From: Neptunomonas marina
GTDB taxonomy: Bacteria > Pseudomonadota > Gammaproteobacteria > Pseudomonadales > Balneatricaceae
Assembly (NCBI RefSeq): GCF_004005935.1
Contig: NZ_SACQ01000002.1
Location: 310,001 to 374,000, forward strand
Reading direction: 5' to 3'
Length of the DNA stretch: 64,000 nt
Part shown: piece after piece, positions 35,652-44,662 of the stretch
Position numbering within the stretch: the stretch's first letter is position 1
How the letters are laid out: each line of letters begins with the position of its first letter
Position numbers and translations under genes: made by a program
The notes under the pieces: generated by a model
Told to the model about the DNA's origin: nothing
The model's input: only the letters and a program-made list of their open reading frames with translations
Database searches by the model: none

Positions 35652-37121
35652 CTAGAGCGACTCCACAAATCGAATCAAATTTTCTCGCTGCGTTTTAGGC
35701 AACTGCATAAAGTGCTGTTTCACAGCTTCAGCCTCGCCGCCATGCCAAAGGATCGCTTCTTCCACCGAACGCGCGCGGCCATCGTGCAGTAGTTGGTTGT
35801 GGCCGTTGACGAGTTCAGTCAAGCCAACACCCCAAAGGGGAGCCGTGCGCCATTCACGCCCATTCGCTAAGAATTCAGGACGGTTATCCGCTAACCCTTC
35901 GCCCATATCGTGCAGCAGGAGGTCAGTATACGGCCAGATACGTTGCTGTGCTTGCGGTTTCGGCGCATTTGTTGATGTCAGGTAGCTTGGACGATGGCAG
36001 CTTTGGCAGCCCACCGTGTAAAACGCTTCACGACCCGCCTTATACGCCGGTGAACTCACATTCCGAGCCGCCGGTACCGCAAGGTTACCGACGTAAAACG
36101 TGACCAACCGTGCCATCTCGGCTGACGCTTCCACACTATCTAGGTGTTCACTGTTACCGTTTGGCAGCGCTAAACAACCCTCTTGGCGGTGTGTGCACTC
36201 GCCCTGGCCATAGGGATACGTCGTTGTGGAGATACCGATGTCAGCTAAGAACGCGCTATTGTTTTGTTGCAACAGTGTGGGATGTCCCGCTTTCCAGCCA
36301 AAGCGACCGATCTCGATCTGTCCCTGAGTTTGGTTCCAAACCCGATTAGCCCGCCCAGAGATCCCATCATGATTGCGATCCAGCTCATCCTCATACGTAA
36401 GGATATCGTCAGTTTCGATTGCCGCGAGCAAACCCAAACCGATCATCGGCTGAGCAACCCGCGGCGATAACATCACATCTGGATGTAGATCGCCATAGGC
36501 AAGCTGATCAACCCGATAACTCGGCTTGCGTAGCACCACCTTGCGCCCGTCGGGATAAACCACCTCGTGCGGCGTGTAGGTAACATGCCACTGCCCTTCC
36601 GCCGGTAAACCTTGCACCGACAGATCTTGCAGCTGAGAGCCATACATCGGCTCATCGATCACACCGGCCTGAAACCCAGCTAACAGACGTTTTTGCTGTG
36701 GTGTCTGAGCGGGGATGCTTAGGCGCATTAGCATCGAGGTACGCGAATCATTTTGGACCGTTGGATCCGGTGCGTGACCACGCCCCACACGCGCATGGCA
36801 GCGCGCGCATGAACGTGCGTTATACAATGGCCCAAGGCCATCACTGGCCGTTGTTGAAGAGGGCGAGGAGACCCAAAGCTTTTCAAACAGACTGTTGCCT
36901 AGATTGAAATCCATGCGATCTTCAAAGGAGATATTGGGTGCAGGATGCATCAGCGCTTTTTTGCTGAGCTTGCCCTGATAGGTGGCGCTGCCAGCCGGTA
37001 AGCGCTCAGTCGGATCAAACGCGGGTGCGACGTGATCCCCAGAAACAGCAACCTCCGCCATAAGGGCAGAGGTCAGGAGGACGCTGGCAGCAAAGTACCA
37101 GCGTGATGTTAAGGTCTGCAT
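35652..37121 (-). CDS. DUF1111 dihaem cytochrome c-like oxidoreductase
   Basis: A 489-residue exported protein with two haem c sites: CARCHARVGRG near residue 108 and CQSCHRPSYL near residue 373. The intervening DGRKVVLRKPSYRVDQLAYG and EDELDRNHDGISGRANRVWN segments are typical of the DUF1111 (dihaem oxidoreductase) family, distantly related to MauG and cytochrome c peroxidases. Sandwiched between two imelysin genes, it may oxidise or reduce iron for periplasmic capture. Signal peptide at 1-25. Confidence 0.9.
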   Translation of the reverse strand: MQTLTSRWYFAASVLLTSALMAEVAVSGDHVAPAFDPTERLPAGSATYQGKLSKKALMHPAPNISFEDRMDFNLGNSLFEKLWVSSPSSTTASDGLGPLYNARSCARCHARVGRGHAPDPTVQNDSRTSMLMRLSIPAQTPQQKRLLAGFQAGVIDEPMYGSQLQDLSVQGLPAEGQWHVTYTPHEVVYPDGRKVVLRKPSYRVDQLAYGDLHPDVMLSPRVAQPMIGLGLLAAIETDDILTYEDELDRNHDGISGRANRVWNQTQGQIEIGRFGWKAGHPTLLQQNNSAFLADIGISTTTYPYGQGECTHRQEGCLALPNGNSEHLDSVEASAEMARLVTFYVGNLAVPAARNVSSPAYKAGREAFYTVGCQSCHRPSYLTSTNAPKPQAQQRIWPYTDLLLHDMGEGLADNRPEFLANGREWRTAPLWGVGLTELVNGHNQLLHDGRARSVEEAILWHGGEAEAVKQHFMQLPKTQRENLIRFVESL

Positions 37122-37131
37122 ATCGGTTTAA

Positions 37132-38400
37132 TTAACCCTCAAGCACAGCCTTTGGATTGTCCAAGCTGTCAGAGCCTTCAATTTCAATCTTATCAAGCTC
37201 TAGCGCTTCGATCGCTTTCTCGATCGACTTGGTTTGCGTTGTCAGTGCATCGACAACATTCTGTACCACTTGGTTGCCCGCTTTGTTGCCGCTTGCAATC
37301 AGTACATCGAATGTATTGCCGTCTTGCGCCTCATCAACCATTTTCTGCATCGCAGCTTCTGTTGAATTCAGCTCAGCACGCAGTTGCTTATCAACTGCTG
37401 GCGCTTGCTTTTTCAGCAAATCAGATAGGCTTGGGCCAGACACTTTAGAACCATCAACACGCGTGTACTCACCTAGGTAAACATTTTTGATGCTTTTTGC
37501 ATCATAGTAATGTGACCAGTGCGTGTTATCCGAGAAGCAATCATGCTCCTCTTCTGGGTCGTGCAGCATCAAGCCCAGCTTAATACGCTCGCCTGCAAGT
37601 TCACCGTAAGACAAGCTACCCATACCTGTTAGCATGGTCGCCAAGCCGCCTTTCTCACCTTTCGCCGCTAGCTCTTGGCGCGCTGCGCCGCCCTCTTGCC
37701 AGTTACCTACCATCTCTTCGAGATCAGTGATCAATAGATTGGTAGCCGCCATCAGATAGTCGCGGCGGCGATCACAGTGACCGCCTGTGCAGTTGTCTGT
37801 GCTGAAATCCGTTGCCGGGCGTTTACCTGCGCCTTTGTCGGTGCCATTCAAATCCTGACCCCACAGCAAAAACTCAATGGCGTGGTAGCCCGTTGCAACG
37901 TTCGCTTCAACTTCGTCAGCTTCATGCAATGTTTCTGCTAATAGCTCAGGCGTGATGTTAGATACATCAACGGTGCTGCTGCCGACTTTAAGCTGCTTAT
38001 TAGCAATCACGTTAGCTGCGTATAAACCGTTTTCATCAGACTCTTCGCCATAAGATCCTGCATCAACGTAGTCGATCAGGCCTTCATCCAGCGGCCATGC
38101 ATTCACTTTGCCTTCCCAATCGTCCACGATCGCATTACCAAAGCGATAAGCTTCCGTCTGCTGGTAGGGTACACGTGCGTCGATCCAAGCTTGCTTCGCG
38201 GCTTGCAGGTTTGCCTCAGTTGGCTCTTTCAGTAGCGCTTCAATTTTTGTTTTCAGCACTTTAGCGGTTGTCAGTGAATCCGCATACGTTGCCTGAGCAA
38301 TATTTCCGTATGTATTCAGAACATCAGAAACATTGGCTGCAAAGGCAGCAGGCGCAGACGCAAGCGAGATAGCAAGCGCTAGCGTTGAGAAAGCTTTCAT
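37132..38400 (-). CDS. Imelysin (insulin-cleaving metalloproteinase-like) iron protein
   Basis: A 422-residue periplasmic imelysin with a signal peptide (MKAFSTLALAISLASAPAAF) and the GxHxxE metal site in ATGYHAIEFLLWGQD near residue 150; other family marks are WIDARVPYQQTEAYRFGN, NAWPLDEGLIDYV and the duplicated C-terminal half. Imelysins of this type (IrpA-like) bind iron and are induced by its lack. ATG 38400 is used rather than the one at 38415. First gene of the imelysin-DUF1111-imelysin-DUF1513 operon. Confidence 0.92.
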   Translation of the reverse strand: MKAFSTLALAISLASAPAAFAANVSDVLNTYGNIAQATYADSLTTAKVLKTKIEALLKEPTEANLQAAKQAWIDARVPYQQTEAYRFGNAIVDDWEGKVNAWPLDEGLIDYVDAGSYGEESDENGLYAANVIANKQLKVGSSTVDVSNITPELLAETLHEADEVEANVATGYHAIEFLLWGQDLNGTDKGAGKRPATDFSTDNCTGGHCDRRRDYLMAATNLLITDLEEMVGNWQEGGAARQELAAKGEKGGLATMLTGMGSLSYGELAGERIKLGLMLHDPEEEHDCFSDNTHWSHYYDAKSIKNVYLGEYTRVDGSKVSGPSLSDLLKKQAPAVDKQLRAELNSTEAAMQKMVDEAQDGNTFDVLIASGNKAGNQVVQNVVDALTTQTKSIEKAIEALELDKIEIEGSDSLDNPKAVLEG

Positions 38401-38441
38401 CAGGACACACTCCATCTTGTGATTGATATTTGCTCGGGAAT

Positions 38442-38460
38442 ATAAACGATAACCATTCTT
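38442..38460. promoter_or_regulatory. Weak Fur-box-like site
   Basis: GATAACCATTCTT matches the right 13 positions of the Fur consensus GATAATGATAATCATTATC at ten positions, but the left six match only at two. It lies between the divergent imelysin and peroxidase genes, where a Fur site would be expected. Confidence 0.4.
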
Positions 38461-38565
38461 GTTTCAATTTTGTTTTTCCTTGAACCTAACAAAATTGATT
38501 GAGATCATTACAAAAAGCTTTGCAGCTTCGCTACTCTTACGCTTTCTATACTTTCGGTTACTCCC

Positions 38566-39723
38566 ATGAAAAAACTCTACCCAGCTGCCCTTCTTCTAGC
38601 CGTTGTCGCGTCCAGTGCTTGTGCACAAGATGAGACTCACTCGGATGAAAAGCACCTCAACCAAAAAGTGTTGCTTGGTCAGCAGCTCTACTTTGACGCG
38701 AATCTGTCGAAGAACGGCACGCAATCGTGCGCTACCTGTCATGCTCCAAACGCAGGCTTTGCTGATCCGCGTGGTCAAGGCGTTGCTGCCGCCGTATCGT
38801 TAGGGGACGATGGGCACTCATTGGGTGATCGCAGTGCACCAACGGCCAGCTATGCCGCATTTACACCGGTATTTCATCGGAACAAAGCGGGTAACTATGC
38901 GGGCGGGCAATTCTGGGATGGACGTGTTAACACGCTAGCTGAGCAAGCGATGGGACCACCGACCAACCCTATTGAGATGGGGATGCCCAACAGTGCCGCA
39001 GTGGTGGCGCGCATCATGGCGAACAGCCACTATGTTGAGCAATTCAAAGGGATCTACGGGGACGCTATCTTTTCTCAACCTGAAGCGGCTTACACTGCCA
39101 TGGCGGATGCGATCCAAGCGTTTGAAAAAACAGAGCTGTTCTCCCCTTTTGATTCCAAATACGACCGCTTTTTGCGCGGCGAATATGAGTTCACCCCTCA
39201 GGAGGAGTTGGGCCATACACTGTTTTTCTCGCAACAGTTCACTAACTGCAACCAATGCCACCAGCTGCGCGATGCACCTGGCCGCAAGCAAGAAACATTC
39301 AGCAACTACGAGTACCACAATATCGGCGTTCCCGAGAACACCGCTTTGCGAGCGCTGAATGGAGCCTCAGGTCCGGATCTGGGCTTATGGCAGCACCCAG
39401 CTATCGATGATCCCCAACAGAAGGGGAAATTCAAAACACCTACGCTGCGCAATGTCGCGGTGACAGGCCCTTACATGCACAACGGCGTCTTTAAAGATCT
39501 GCGCACCGTGGTGCTGTTCTACAACAAATACAACAGCAAAAGCGCTAAGCGCCAAATCAACCCGGAGACCGGCGCAACATGGGCTGCCCCCGAGGTCGCT
39601 GAGAACCTCTCGATCGACACGCTAGAGATGGGGCCAGCGCTTAATGATAAGCGCATCGATGCGCTGGTGGCCTTCTTAAAAACGCTCACCGATAAGCGCT
39701 ACGAGCATCTACTAGCGCAGTAG
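38566..39723 (+). CDS. MauG/dihaem cytochrome c peroxidase family protein
   Basis: A 385-residue exported protein with a signal peptide and two haem c motifs: CATCHAPNAGF near residue 62 and CNQCHQLRDA near residue 227, plus NGVFKDLRTVVLFYN typical of the family. It is of the cytochrome c peroxidase/MauG type, reducing peroxide or acting as a haem oxidase. Divergent from the imelysin operon, with which such genes often cluster. The short intergenic region carries a weak Fur-like site. Confidence 0.9.
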   Translation: MKKLYPAALLLAVVASSACAQDETHSDEKHLNQKVLLGQQLYFDANLSKNGTQSCATCHAPNAGFADPRGQGVAAAVSLGDDGHSLGDRSAPTASYAAFTPVFHRNKAGNYAGGQFWDGRVNTLAEQAMGPPTNPIEMGMPNSAAVVARIMANSHYVEQFKGIYGDAIFSQPEAAYTAMADAIQAFEKTELFSPFDSKYDRFLRGEYEFTPQEELGHTLFFSQQFTNCNQCHQLRDAPGRKQETFSNYEYHNIGVPENTALRALNGASGPDLGLWQHPAIDDPQQKGKFKTPTLRNVAVTGPYMHNGVFKDLRTVVLFYNKYNSKSAKRQINPETGATWAAPEVAENLSIDTLEMGPALNDKRIDALVAFLKTLTDKRYEHLLAQ

Positions 39724-39789
39724 CCCACCTGTCACATGGTTTTCATACCGGTTGGATAAACTGCGGCACCGTTTATCCAACCAACTAAG

Positions 39790-40332
39790 ATGAGACAAAC
39801 CATGCAAAACGTGATCGACGAGATAGTTGCTATCTATGCCGAACATGGCGAGAAAACCTACGGCGAAGGTATCTCGCAAACCGAACACGCAGTACAGTGC
39901 GCACAACTCGCAGTGCTCGCGCAACAGCCACCTGAGATGGTAACCGCAGCGCTGCTGCACGACATCGGCCACCTTATTGATGAGATCCACCCACAGCACG
40001 GCAACTTTAAGCATGACAAAGCCGGTGCCGACTACCTCCAAGACCTATTTCCCCCAGCGGTGACCGAGCCCATTCGCTTACATGCCCAAGCTAAACGCTA
40101 CCTGTGCACGATGGAGCAGGGCTATCTAGAGACACTCTCAGAAGCTTCACGTTACTCGCTAAAGTATCAAGGCGGGCTGATGACGGATGAGGAGCTAGAT
40201 GCCTTCGAGGATGAGCCCTTCTTCACCGAGAGTTTGCAGCTGCGCTACTGGGACGATCAGGGAAAAGACCCTGAACTGGCCGCAATACCTTTTAGCCAGT
40301 TCAAGGATCAGATGGCTCAAGCCATGCTGTAA
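39790..40332 (+). CDS. PhnZ/TmpB-like HD-domain oxygenase
   Basis: A 180-residue HD-superfamily protein. Ligands are visible in SQTEHAVQCAQL, LLHDIGHLI, HDKAGADYL and IRLHAQAKRYLC, with a TYGEG loop ahead of them that recalls the Tyr/Glu gating loop of PhnZ and TmpB, mixed-valent diiron oxygenases that cleave the C-P bond of hydroxymethyl phosphonates. LKYQGGLMT and LRYWDDQGKDP are also shared with that branch. There is no phosphonate gene in the window. Start ambiguous between 39790 and 39802. Confidence 0.78.
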   Translation: MRQTMQNVIDEIVAIYAEHGEKTYGEGISQTEHAVQCAQLAVLAQQPPEMVTAALLHDIGHLIDEIHPQHGNFKHDKAGADYLQDLFPPAVTEPIRLHAQAKRYLCTMEQGYLETLSEASRYSLKYQGGLMTDEELDAFEDEPFFTESLQLRYWDDQGKDPELAAIPFSQFKDQMAQAML

Positions 40333-40355
40333 GTTAGATAAGGGGAGCCTGAGCG

Positions 40356-41081
40356 CTACCCCTCTCTTGAGGGTATCTGCCAACCGCGGCGCACAGCATC
40401 ACGAGCGTCAAAGCGCGCGATATAGGCCTGCACATGAGGGAAGCGGTGTAGCTCCACTTGGTCATCAACTTTGTAAAACTTCGATAGCGTCTGTAGCCAC
40501 GGCGCCACCGCGATATCAGCGATCGAGAACTCACCCACCAACCACTCTTGATCCGCTAGTGCGGCATCTATCACCGCGAGCAAGCGCTTCGCTTCATTGA
40601 TGTAGCGCTCACGCGGGCGTGGATCTTCGATCTCTTTGCCAGCGAACGCACAGAAGTAACCCAATTGCCCAAACATCGGCCCAACACCGCCAATCTGAAA
40701 CATCAACCATTGGGTGATTTTAAGCCGTTCAGCAGCGCTATTTCCCAACAGTTTTCCGTACTTTTCCGCCAGATAGAGCAAAATCGCACCACTTTCAAAC
40801 AAACCAAGCGGTTTACCATCTGGGCCATTCGGATCAATGATAGCGGGGATTTTATTGTTGGGATTAAGGGATAAAAACGCATCACTCTTCACATCTTCAT
40901 CGGTTAATCGTACACGATGCACTTCGTAATCGACGCCTAGCTCCTCAAGCATGATCGAGATCTTCACGCCGTTGGGTGTCGGAAACGAGTAAAGCTGTAG
41001 GCGCTCTGGATGCTGCGCGGGCCAGCGTTTAGCGATGGGGTAATCGCTCAGCGTTGCATAGTCCTGTTGTTTCACCATCAA
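40356..41081 (-). CDS. Glutathione S-transferase, YghU/YfcG-like
   Basis: A 241-residue GST. The thioredoxin-like N-domain has SFPTPNGVKISIMLEELG and NPNNKIPAIID followed by FESGAILLYLAEKYG; the helical C-domain has WLMFQIGGVGPMFGQLGYF, characteristic of the disulfide-reductase-type Nu-class (YghU/YfcG). It probably reduces organic disulfides or peroxides with glutathione. Convergent with the HD protein gene. Confidence 0.88.
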   Translation of the reverse strand: MMVKQQDYATLSDYPIAKRWPAQHPERLQLYSFPTPNGVKISIMLEELGVDYEVHRVRLTDEDVKSDAFLSLNPNNKIPAIIDPNGPDGKPLGLFESGAILLYLAEKYGKLLGNSAAERLKITQWLMFQIGGVGPMFGQLGYFCAFAGKEIEDPRPRERYINEAKRLLAVIDAALADQEWLVGEFSIADIAVAPWLQTLSKFYKVDDQVELHRFPHVQAYIARFDARDAVRRGWQIPSREG

Positions 41082-41096
41082 CTCCTTACATTATGT

Positions 41097-41642
41097 TTAG
41101 GCTTGGCTGGGAAGCTCAGCAAGATGCTGATCCTTCAGCTTACGATAGTTCTCGGCGGTGTAGGTAAAAAACGAGCGCTCTTTTTCAGTCAATTCACGAG
41201 CGGCTTTTGCTGGCCGACCCACATAGAGATAGCCGCTCTTCAAGACTTTACCCGGTGGCACTAAGCTGCCTGCACCTAGCACCACATCATCCTCAATGAC
41301 TGCACCATCCATCACCATAGCGCCCATCCCAATCAACACGCGGTTGCCCACGGTGCAGCCATGTAAGGTTGCTTGATGCCCCACGGTAACGTGGTCGCCA
41401 ATGGTGAGCGGAAATCCGTCTGGATTAAAGGGGCCTGCATGGGTGATATGCAGCACAGAGCCATCTTGGATACTGGTGGTATGGCCAATGCGAATACGGT
41501 GCATATCACCACGAATGACCACCAGCGGCCAAACAGAGCTATGATCACCTAAGGTGACATCACCCAGCACGACAGCCGTTGGATCAATAAAGACCTGTTC
41601 CCCCGTGACGGGCGTTTTTCCTTGAAAACTTCTGATCGACAC
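41097..41642 (-). CDS. Gamma-class carbonic anhydrase-like protein (YrdA/PaaY type)
   Basis: A 181-residue left-handed beta-helix protein with hexapeptide repeats (AVVLGDVTLGDHSSVWPLVV, RIRIGHTTSIQDGSVLHI) and the metal-site histidines in HITHAG and VGHQATLHGC. YrdA-type proteins bind zinc and are gamma carbonic anhydrase homologues. I start at GTG 41642 (MSIRSFQ), six bases after GGAGG, instead of the ATG 13 codons upstream. Followed on the same strand by the GST gene. Confidence 0.85.
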   Translation of the reverse strand: MSIRSFQGKTPVTGEQVFIDPTAVVLGDVTLGDHSSVWPLVVIRGDMHRIRIGHTTSIQDGSVLHITHAGPFNPDGFPLTIGDHVTVGHQATLHGCTVGNRVLIGMGAMVMDGAVIEDDVVLGAGSLVPPGKVLKSGYLYVGRPAKAARELTEKERSFFTYTAENYRKLKDQHLAELPSQA

Positions 41643-41723
41643 AACACACCTCCGGCTTGCATACTGATGAAATGACCCCATTGTATACTATCAATATGAC
41701 TCAGATGACGACCGGAGAGATTG

Positions 41724-43751
41724 ATGAGTAACCCGTTATTGGATAGCGCCACACTGCCCCCATTCGCAGCCATCAAACCAGAGCACGTCACACCAGCGAT
41801 CGATCAATTACTCGCGCAGGCACGCTCCGTTGTGGCGGATGTGACGCAGAACGATCAGCTCAGCGACTGGGACAGCGTTGTTGCGCCACTCGACGCGGTA
41901 AACGATGCGATTGCTAATGCGTGGTCGCCGGTCTCCCATATGAACGCCGTCGTGAATAGTGATGAACTGCGCGAAGCGTATAACGAAAACCTCGGCAAAC
42001 TCTCCCAATATTGGACCGAGCTTGGCCAAAATGAAGCGCTGTTTAAAGCCTATCAACGCGTTGCACAGCAGCCAAACCTATCACCCGCACAGCAAACAGC
42101 GCTGGCCCACAACCTGCGGGACTTCAAGCTCTCAGGCATTGACCTGCCGGATGAGAAAAAACAGCGTTTCGCCGAAATTCGCCAGCGTTTATCGGAACTT
42201 TCGACTAAGTTTTCCGAAAATGTGATGGATGCAACGCAGGGCTGGACCAAACATATCACCGATGCAGATGCGCTCGCCGGCTTACCTGACATCTCGCTAG
42301 CTGCGGCTGAGCAAGCGGCACAAGCGAAGTCCCTAGAGGGCTATCTGATTACGCTTGAGTTCCCCTCTTTCTATCCTGTGATGGCGCATTGTGATAACCG
42401 CGAGCTGCGTCGTGAAGTCTATGAAGCCAATGCAACACGCGCGTCCGATCAAGGCCCTAACGCCGGCCAGTGGGACAACAGCGCAGTGATGCAAGAAACG
42501 CTCAACCTGCGTAAAGAGCTCGCGGCGCTGCTAGGTTTTGAATCCTACGCCGACTACTCGGTTGCCACAAAAATGGCGGAGTCACCCGAACAAGTGCTTG
42601 GTTTCTTGAATGACCTTGCAGACAAAAGTGTCACCGCAGCGCGTACGCAGCTCAGTGAGCTTGCCGAGTTTGCCAAAGAGACCGACGGCCTAGCTGATCT
42701 ACAAGCGTGGGATGTCACGTACTATTCCGAGAAATTAAAAGAGCAACGCTACGCTATTTCACAAGAGATGCTGCGCCCCTACTTCCCGTTTCCAAAAGTG
42801 GTAGAGGGCATGTTTGCGGTGGCGGCGAAGCTGTTTGATATTGAGATCACAGAGGTTGCTGAGTTTGATAGTTGGCACAAAGATGCCCGCTTTTTCACGA
42901 TCAGTCGTGCGGGTGAGCAGATTGCAAGCTTCTACCTTGATCCCTTTGCCCGCTCACACAAACGTGGCGGCGCTTGGATGGATGTGTGCCGCAATCGCTA
43001 CCGCCAACAAGATGGATCATTGCAGCTACCGACTGCTTACCTTGTCTGCAATTTCAACGGGCCTGTCGGAGATAACCCGGCGTTGCTGACTCACGATGAA
43101 GTCACAACACTGTTCCACGAATTTGGGCATGGTCTCCATCACATGCTGACCCAAGTTGAAGTCGCTGATGTCAGCGGTATCAATGGAGTTGCGTGGGACG
43201 CGGTGGAGCTACCGAGCCAATTTATGGAGAACTGGTGTTACGAACCCGAAGCGCTGGCACTGATCTCAGGCCACTATGAAACAGGCGAGGCACTGCCACA
43301 ATCACTACTTGATAAAATGCTCGCGGCGAAGAACTTCCAGTCGGCACTGATGTTGGTACGCCAATTGGAGTTCTCATTGTTCGACTTCCGCCTGCACCAT
43401 GAGTACGATCCGCAGGCCACCGATATACAAGCGCTGTTAGACGATGTTCGACAGCAAGTAGCGGCGGTGACACCACCAGCGTTTAACCGCTTCCAGCATA
43501 GTTTTAGCCATATCTTTGCAGGCGGTTACGCGGCCGGTTATTACAGCTACAAGTGGGCGGAAGTGCTCTCGGCCGATGCCTTCTCCCTCTTTGAGGAGGT
43601 GGGTATCTTTAATCAAGAAGCTGGACAGCGCTTCCGCTCGACGATCCTCGAACAAGGCGGATCGCAGGAGCCAATGGCACTGTTTGTCGCGTTTCGTGGC
43701 CGTGAACCAAGCGTCGATGCATTGCTGCGTCATTCAGGTATTCAATCCTAG
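41724..43751 (+). CDS. prlC: Oligopeptidase A
   Basis: A 675-residue M3 family zinc oligopeptidase. The metal site is HEFGHGLHHML with the distal Glu in WDAVELPSQFMENW; the start MSNPLLDSATLPPF and C-terminal GGYAAGYYSYKWAEVLSADAF split over that stretch are characteristic. It degrades short peptides, including signal-peptide remnants, in the cytosol. ATG 41724 follows GGAGAG. It begins a prlC-yheV-tag run, 12-base gaps apart. Confidence 0.96.
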   Translation: MSNPLLDSATLPPFAAIKPEHVTPAIDQLLAQARSVVADVTQNDQLSDWDSVVAPLDAVNDAIANAWSPVSHMNAVVNSDELREAYNENLGKLSQYWTELGQNEALFKAYQRVAQQPNLSPAQQTALAHNLRDFKLSGIDLPDEKKQRFAEIRQRLSELSTKFSENVMDATQGWTKHITDADALAGLPDISLAAAEQAAQAKSLEGYLITLEFPSFYPVMAHCDNRELRREVYEANATRASDQGPNAGQWDNSAVMQETLNLRKELAALLGFESYADYSVATKMAESPEQVLGFLNDLADKSVTAARTQLSELAEFAKETDGLADLQAWDVTYYSEKLKEQRYAISQEMLRPYFPFPKVVEGMFAVAAKLFDIEITEVAEFDSWHKDARFFTISRAGEQIASFYLDPFARSHKRGGAWMDVCRNRYRQQDGSLQLPTAYLVCNFNGPVGDNPALLTHDEVTTLFHEFGHGLHHMLTQVEVADVSGINGVAWDAVELPSQFMENWCYEPEALALISGHYETGEALPQSLLDKMLAAKNFQSALMLVRQLEFSLFDFRLHHEYDPQATDIQALLDDVRQQVAAVTPPAFNRFQHSFSHIFAGGYAAGYYSYKWAEVLSADAFSLFEEVGIFNQEAGQRFRSTILEQGGSQEPMALFVAFRGREPSVDALLRHSGIQS

Positions 43752-43763
43752 GAGGAACCCACT

Positions 43764-44021
43764 ATGTCAGTGGTAAAACGTTTTGTTGCCGGGGCAGTTT
43801 GCCCACGCTGTGGTGAGATGGACACGATTCGCGTGTATCGTAACGAACGCCGCGAGTATCGCGAGTGTGTGCGCTGCGACTATGTCGACGGTCAAAACCT
43901 CGATGGCACGCCTGAGGATGTCGCAGAACTTGAAACGCGCGTGAACAAAAAAGTAGAGCTTGAGCCCGCTCAACCACTCAATTTTGTTGCAAACCCTGGT
44001 TCGCAACGCCGCGACCACTGA
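43764..44021 (+). CDS. yheV: YheV family zinc-ribbon protein
   Basis: An 85-residue protein matching the YheV family: VKRFVAGAVCPRCGEMD, then YRECVRCDYVD, giving a four-cysteine zinc ribbon in the first 40 residues, with an acidic C-terminus. Function unknown. AGGAGG precedes the ATG. It sits between prlC and tag, an arrangement I know from other gammaproteobacteria. Confidence 0.85.
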   Translation: MSVVKRFVAGAVCPRCGEMDTIRVYRNERREYRECVRCDYVDGQNLDGTPEDVAELETRVNKKVELEPAQPLNFVANPGSQRRDH

Positions 44022-44033
44022 TAGGCGATTACC

Positions 44034-44627
44034 ATGTGCCAACGCTGCTATTGGGCTACCCATTCAGAGCTAGAACAGGCTTATCATGACGCTGAGTGGG
44101 GGATGCCCCAAACAGATGATCGCCTGCTGTTTGAGTTTCTTGTCTTGGAGGGTGCCCAAGCCGGCTTGAGTTGGCGCACCGTATTGGAAAAACGCGAGGG
44201 TTATCGAGCGCTGTTCGATAACTTCGACCCCGCTAAAATAGTCCACTACAACGATGAATACCTGGTTCAGTTGCAACAAGACTCGCGCATTATCCGCAAC
44301 AAGTTGAAGATCGCATCGGTGGTGAAAAATGCGCGTGCGTTTCTTGCTATTCAAGCCGAATACGGTAGCTTTGCACGCTACTTATGGTCTTTTGTGGATA
44401 ACCGCCCACTGCAAAACCATGTGGATGATTACCGTAACGTGCCAGCTGAAACCGCCGAGTCACAAGCCCTGTCCAAAGCACTCAAAAAGGCAGGCATGAC
44501 GTTCGTTGGGCCAACCATCTGCTATGCCTACATGCAGGCAATCGGTATGGTTAACGATCATGAAGTCAGTTGCCACCGCTACGACGCCTGCCGCATCGCT
44601 GGCGAAACCTTCCAACGGCCCCAATAG
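44034..44627 (+). CDS. tag: DNA-3-methyladenine glycosylase I
   Basis: A 197-residue Tag enzyme that excises N3-methyladenine from DNA. It shows the N-terminal Cys of the zinc snap (MCQRCYW), AYHDAEWGMPQTDDRLLFEF, LEGAQAGLSWRTVL, and the C-terminal HEVSCHRYDAC that completes the metal site. Full length. Cotranscribed with prlC and yheV. Confidence 0.95.
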   Translation: MCQRCYWATHSELEQAYHDAEWGMPQTDDRLLFEFLVLEGAQAGLSWRTVLEKREGYRALFDNFDPAKIVHYNDEYLVQLQQDSRIIRNKLKIASVVKNARAFLAIQAEYGSFARYLWSFVDNRPLQNHVDDYRNVPAETAESQALSKALKKAGMTFVGPTICYAYMQAIGMVNDHEVSCHRYDACRIAGETFQRPQ

Positions 44628-44662
44628 CTTCACCGTAAGCTACACATAACTAAGAGAACTCT

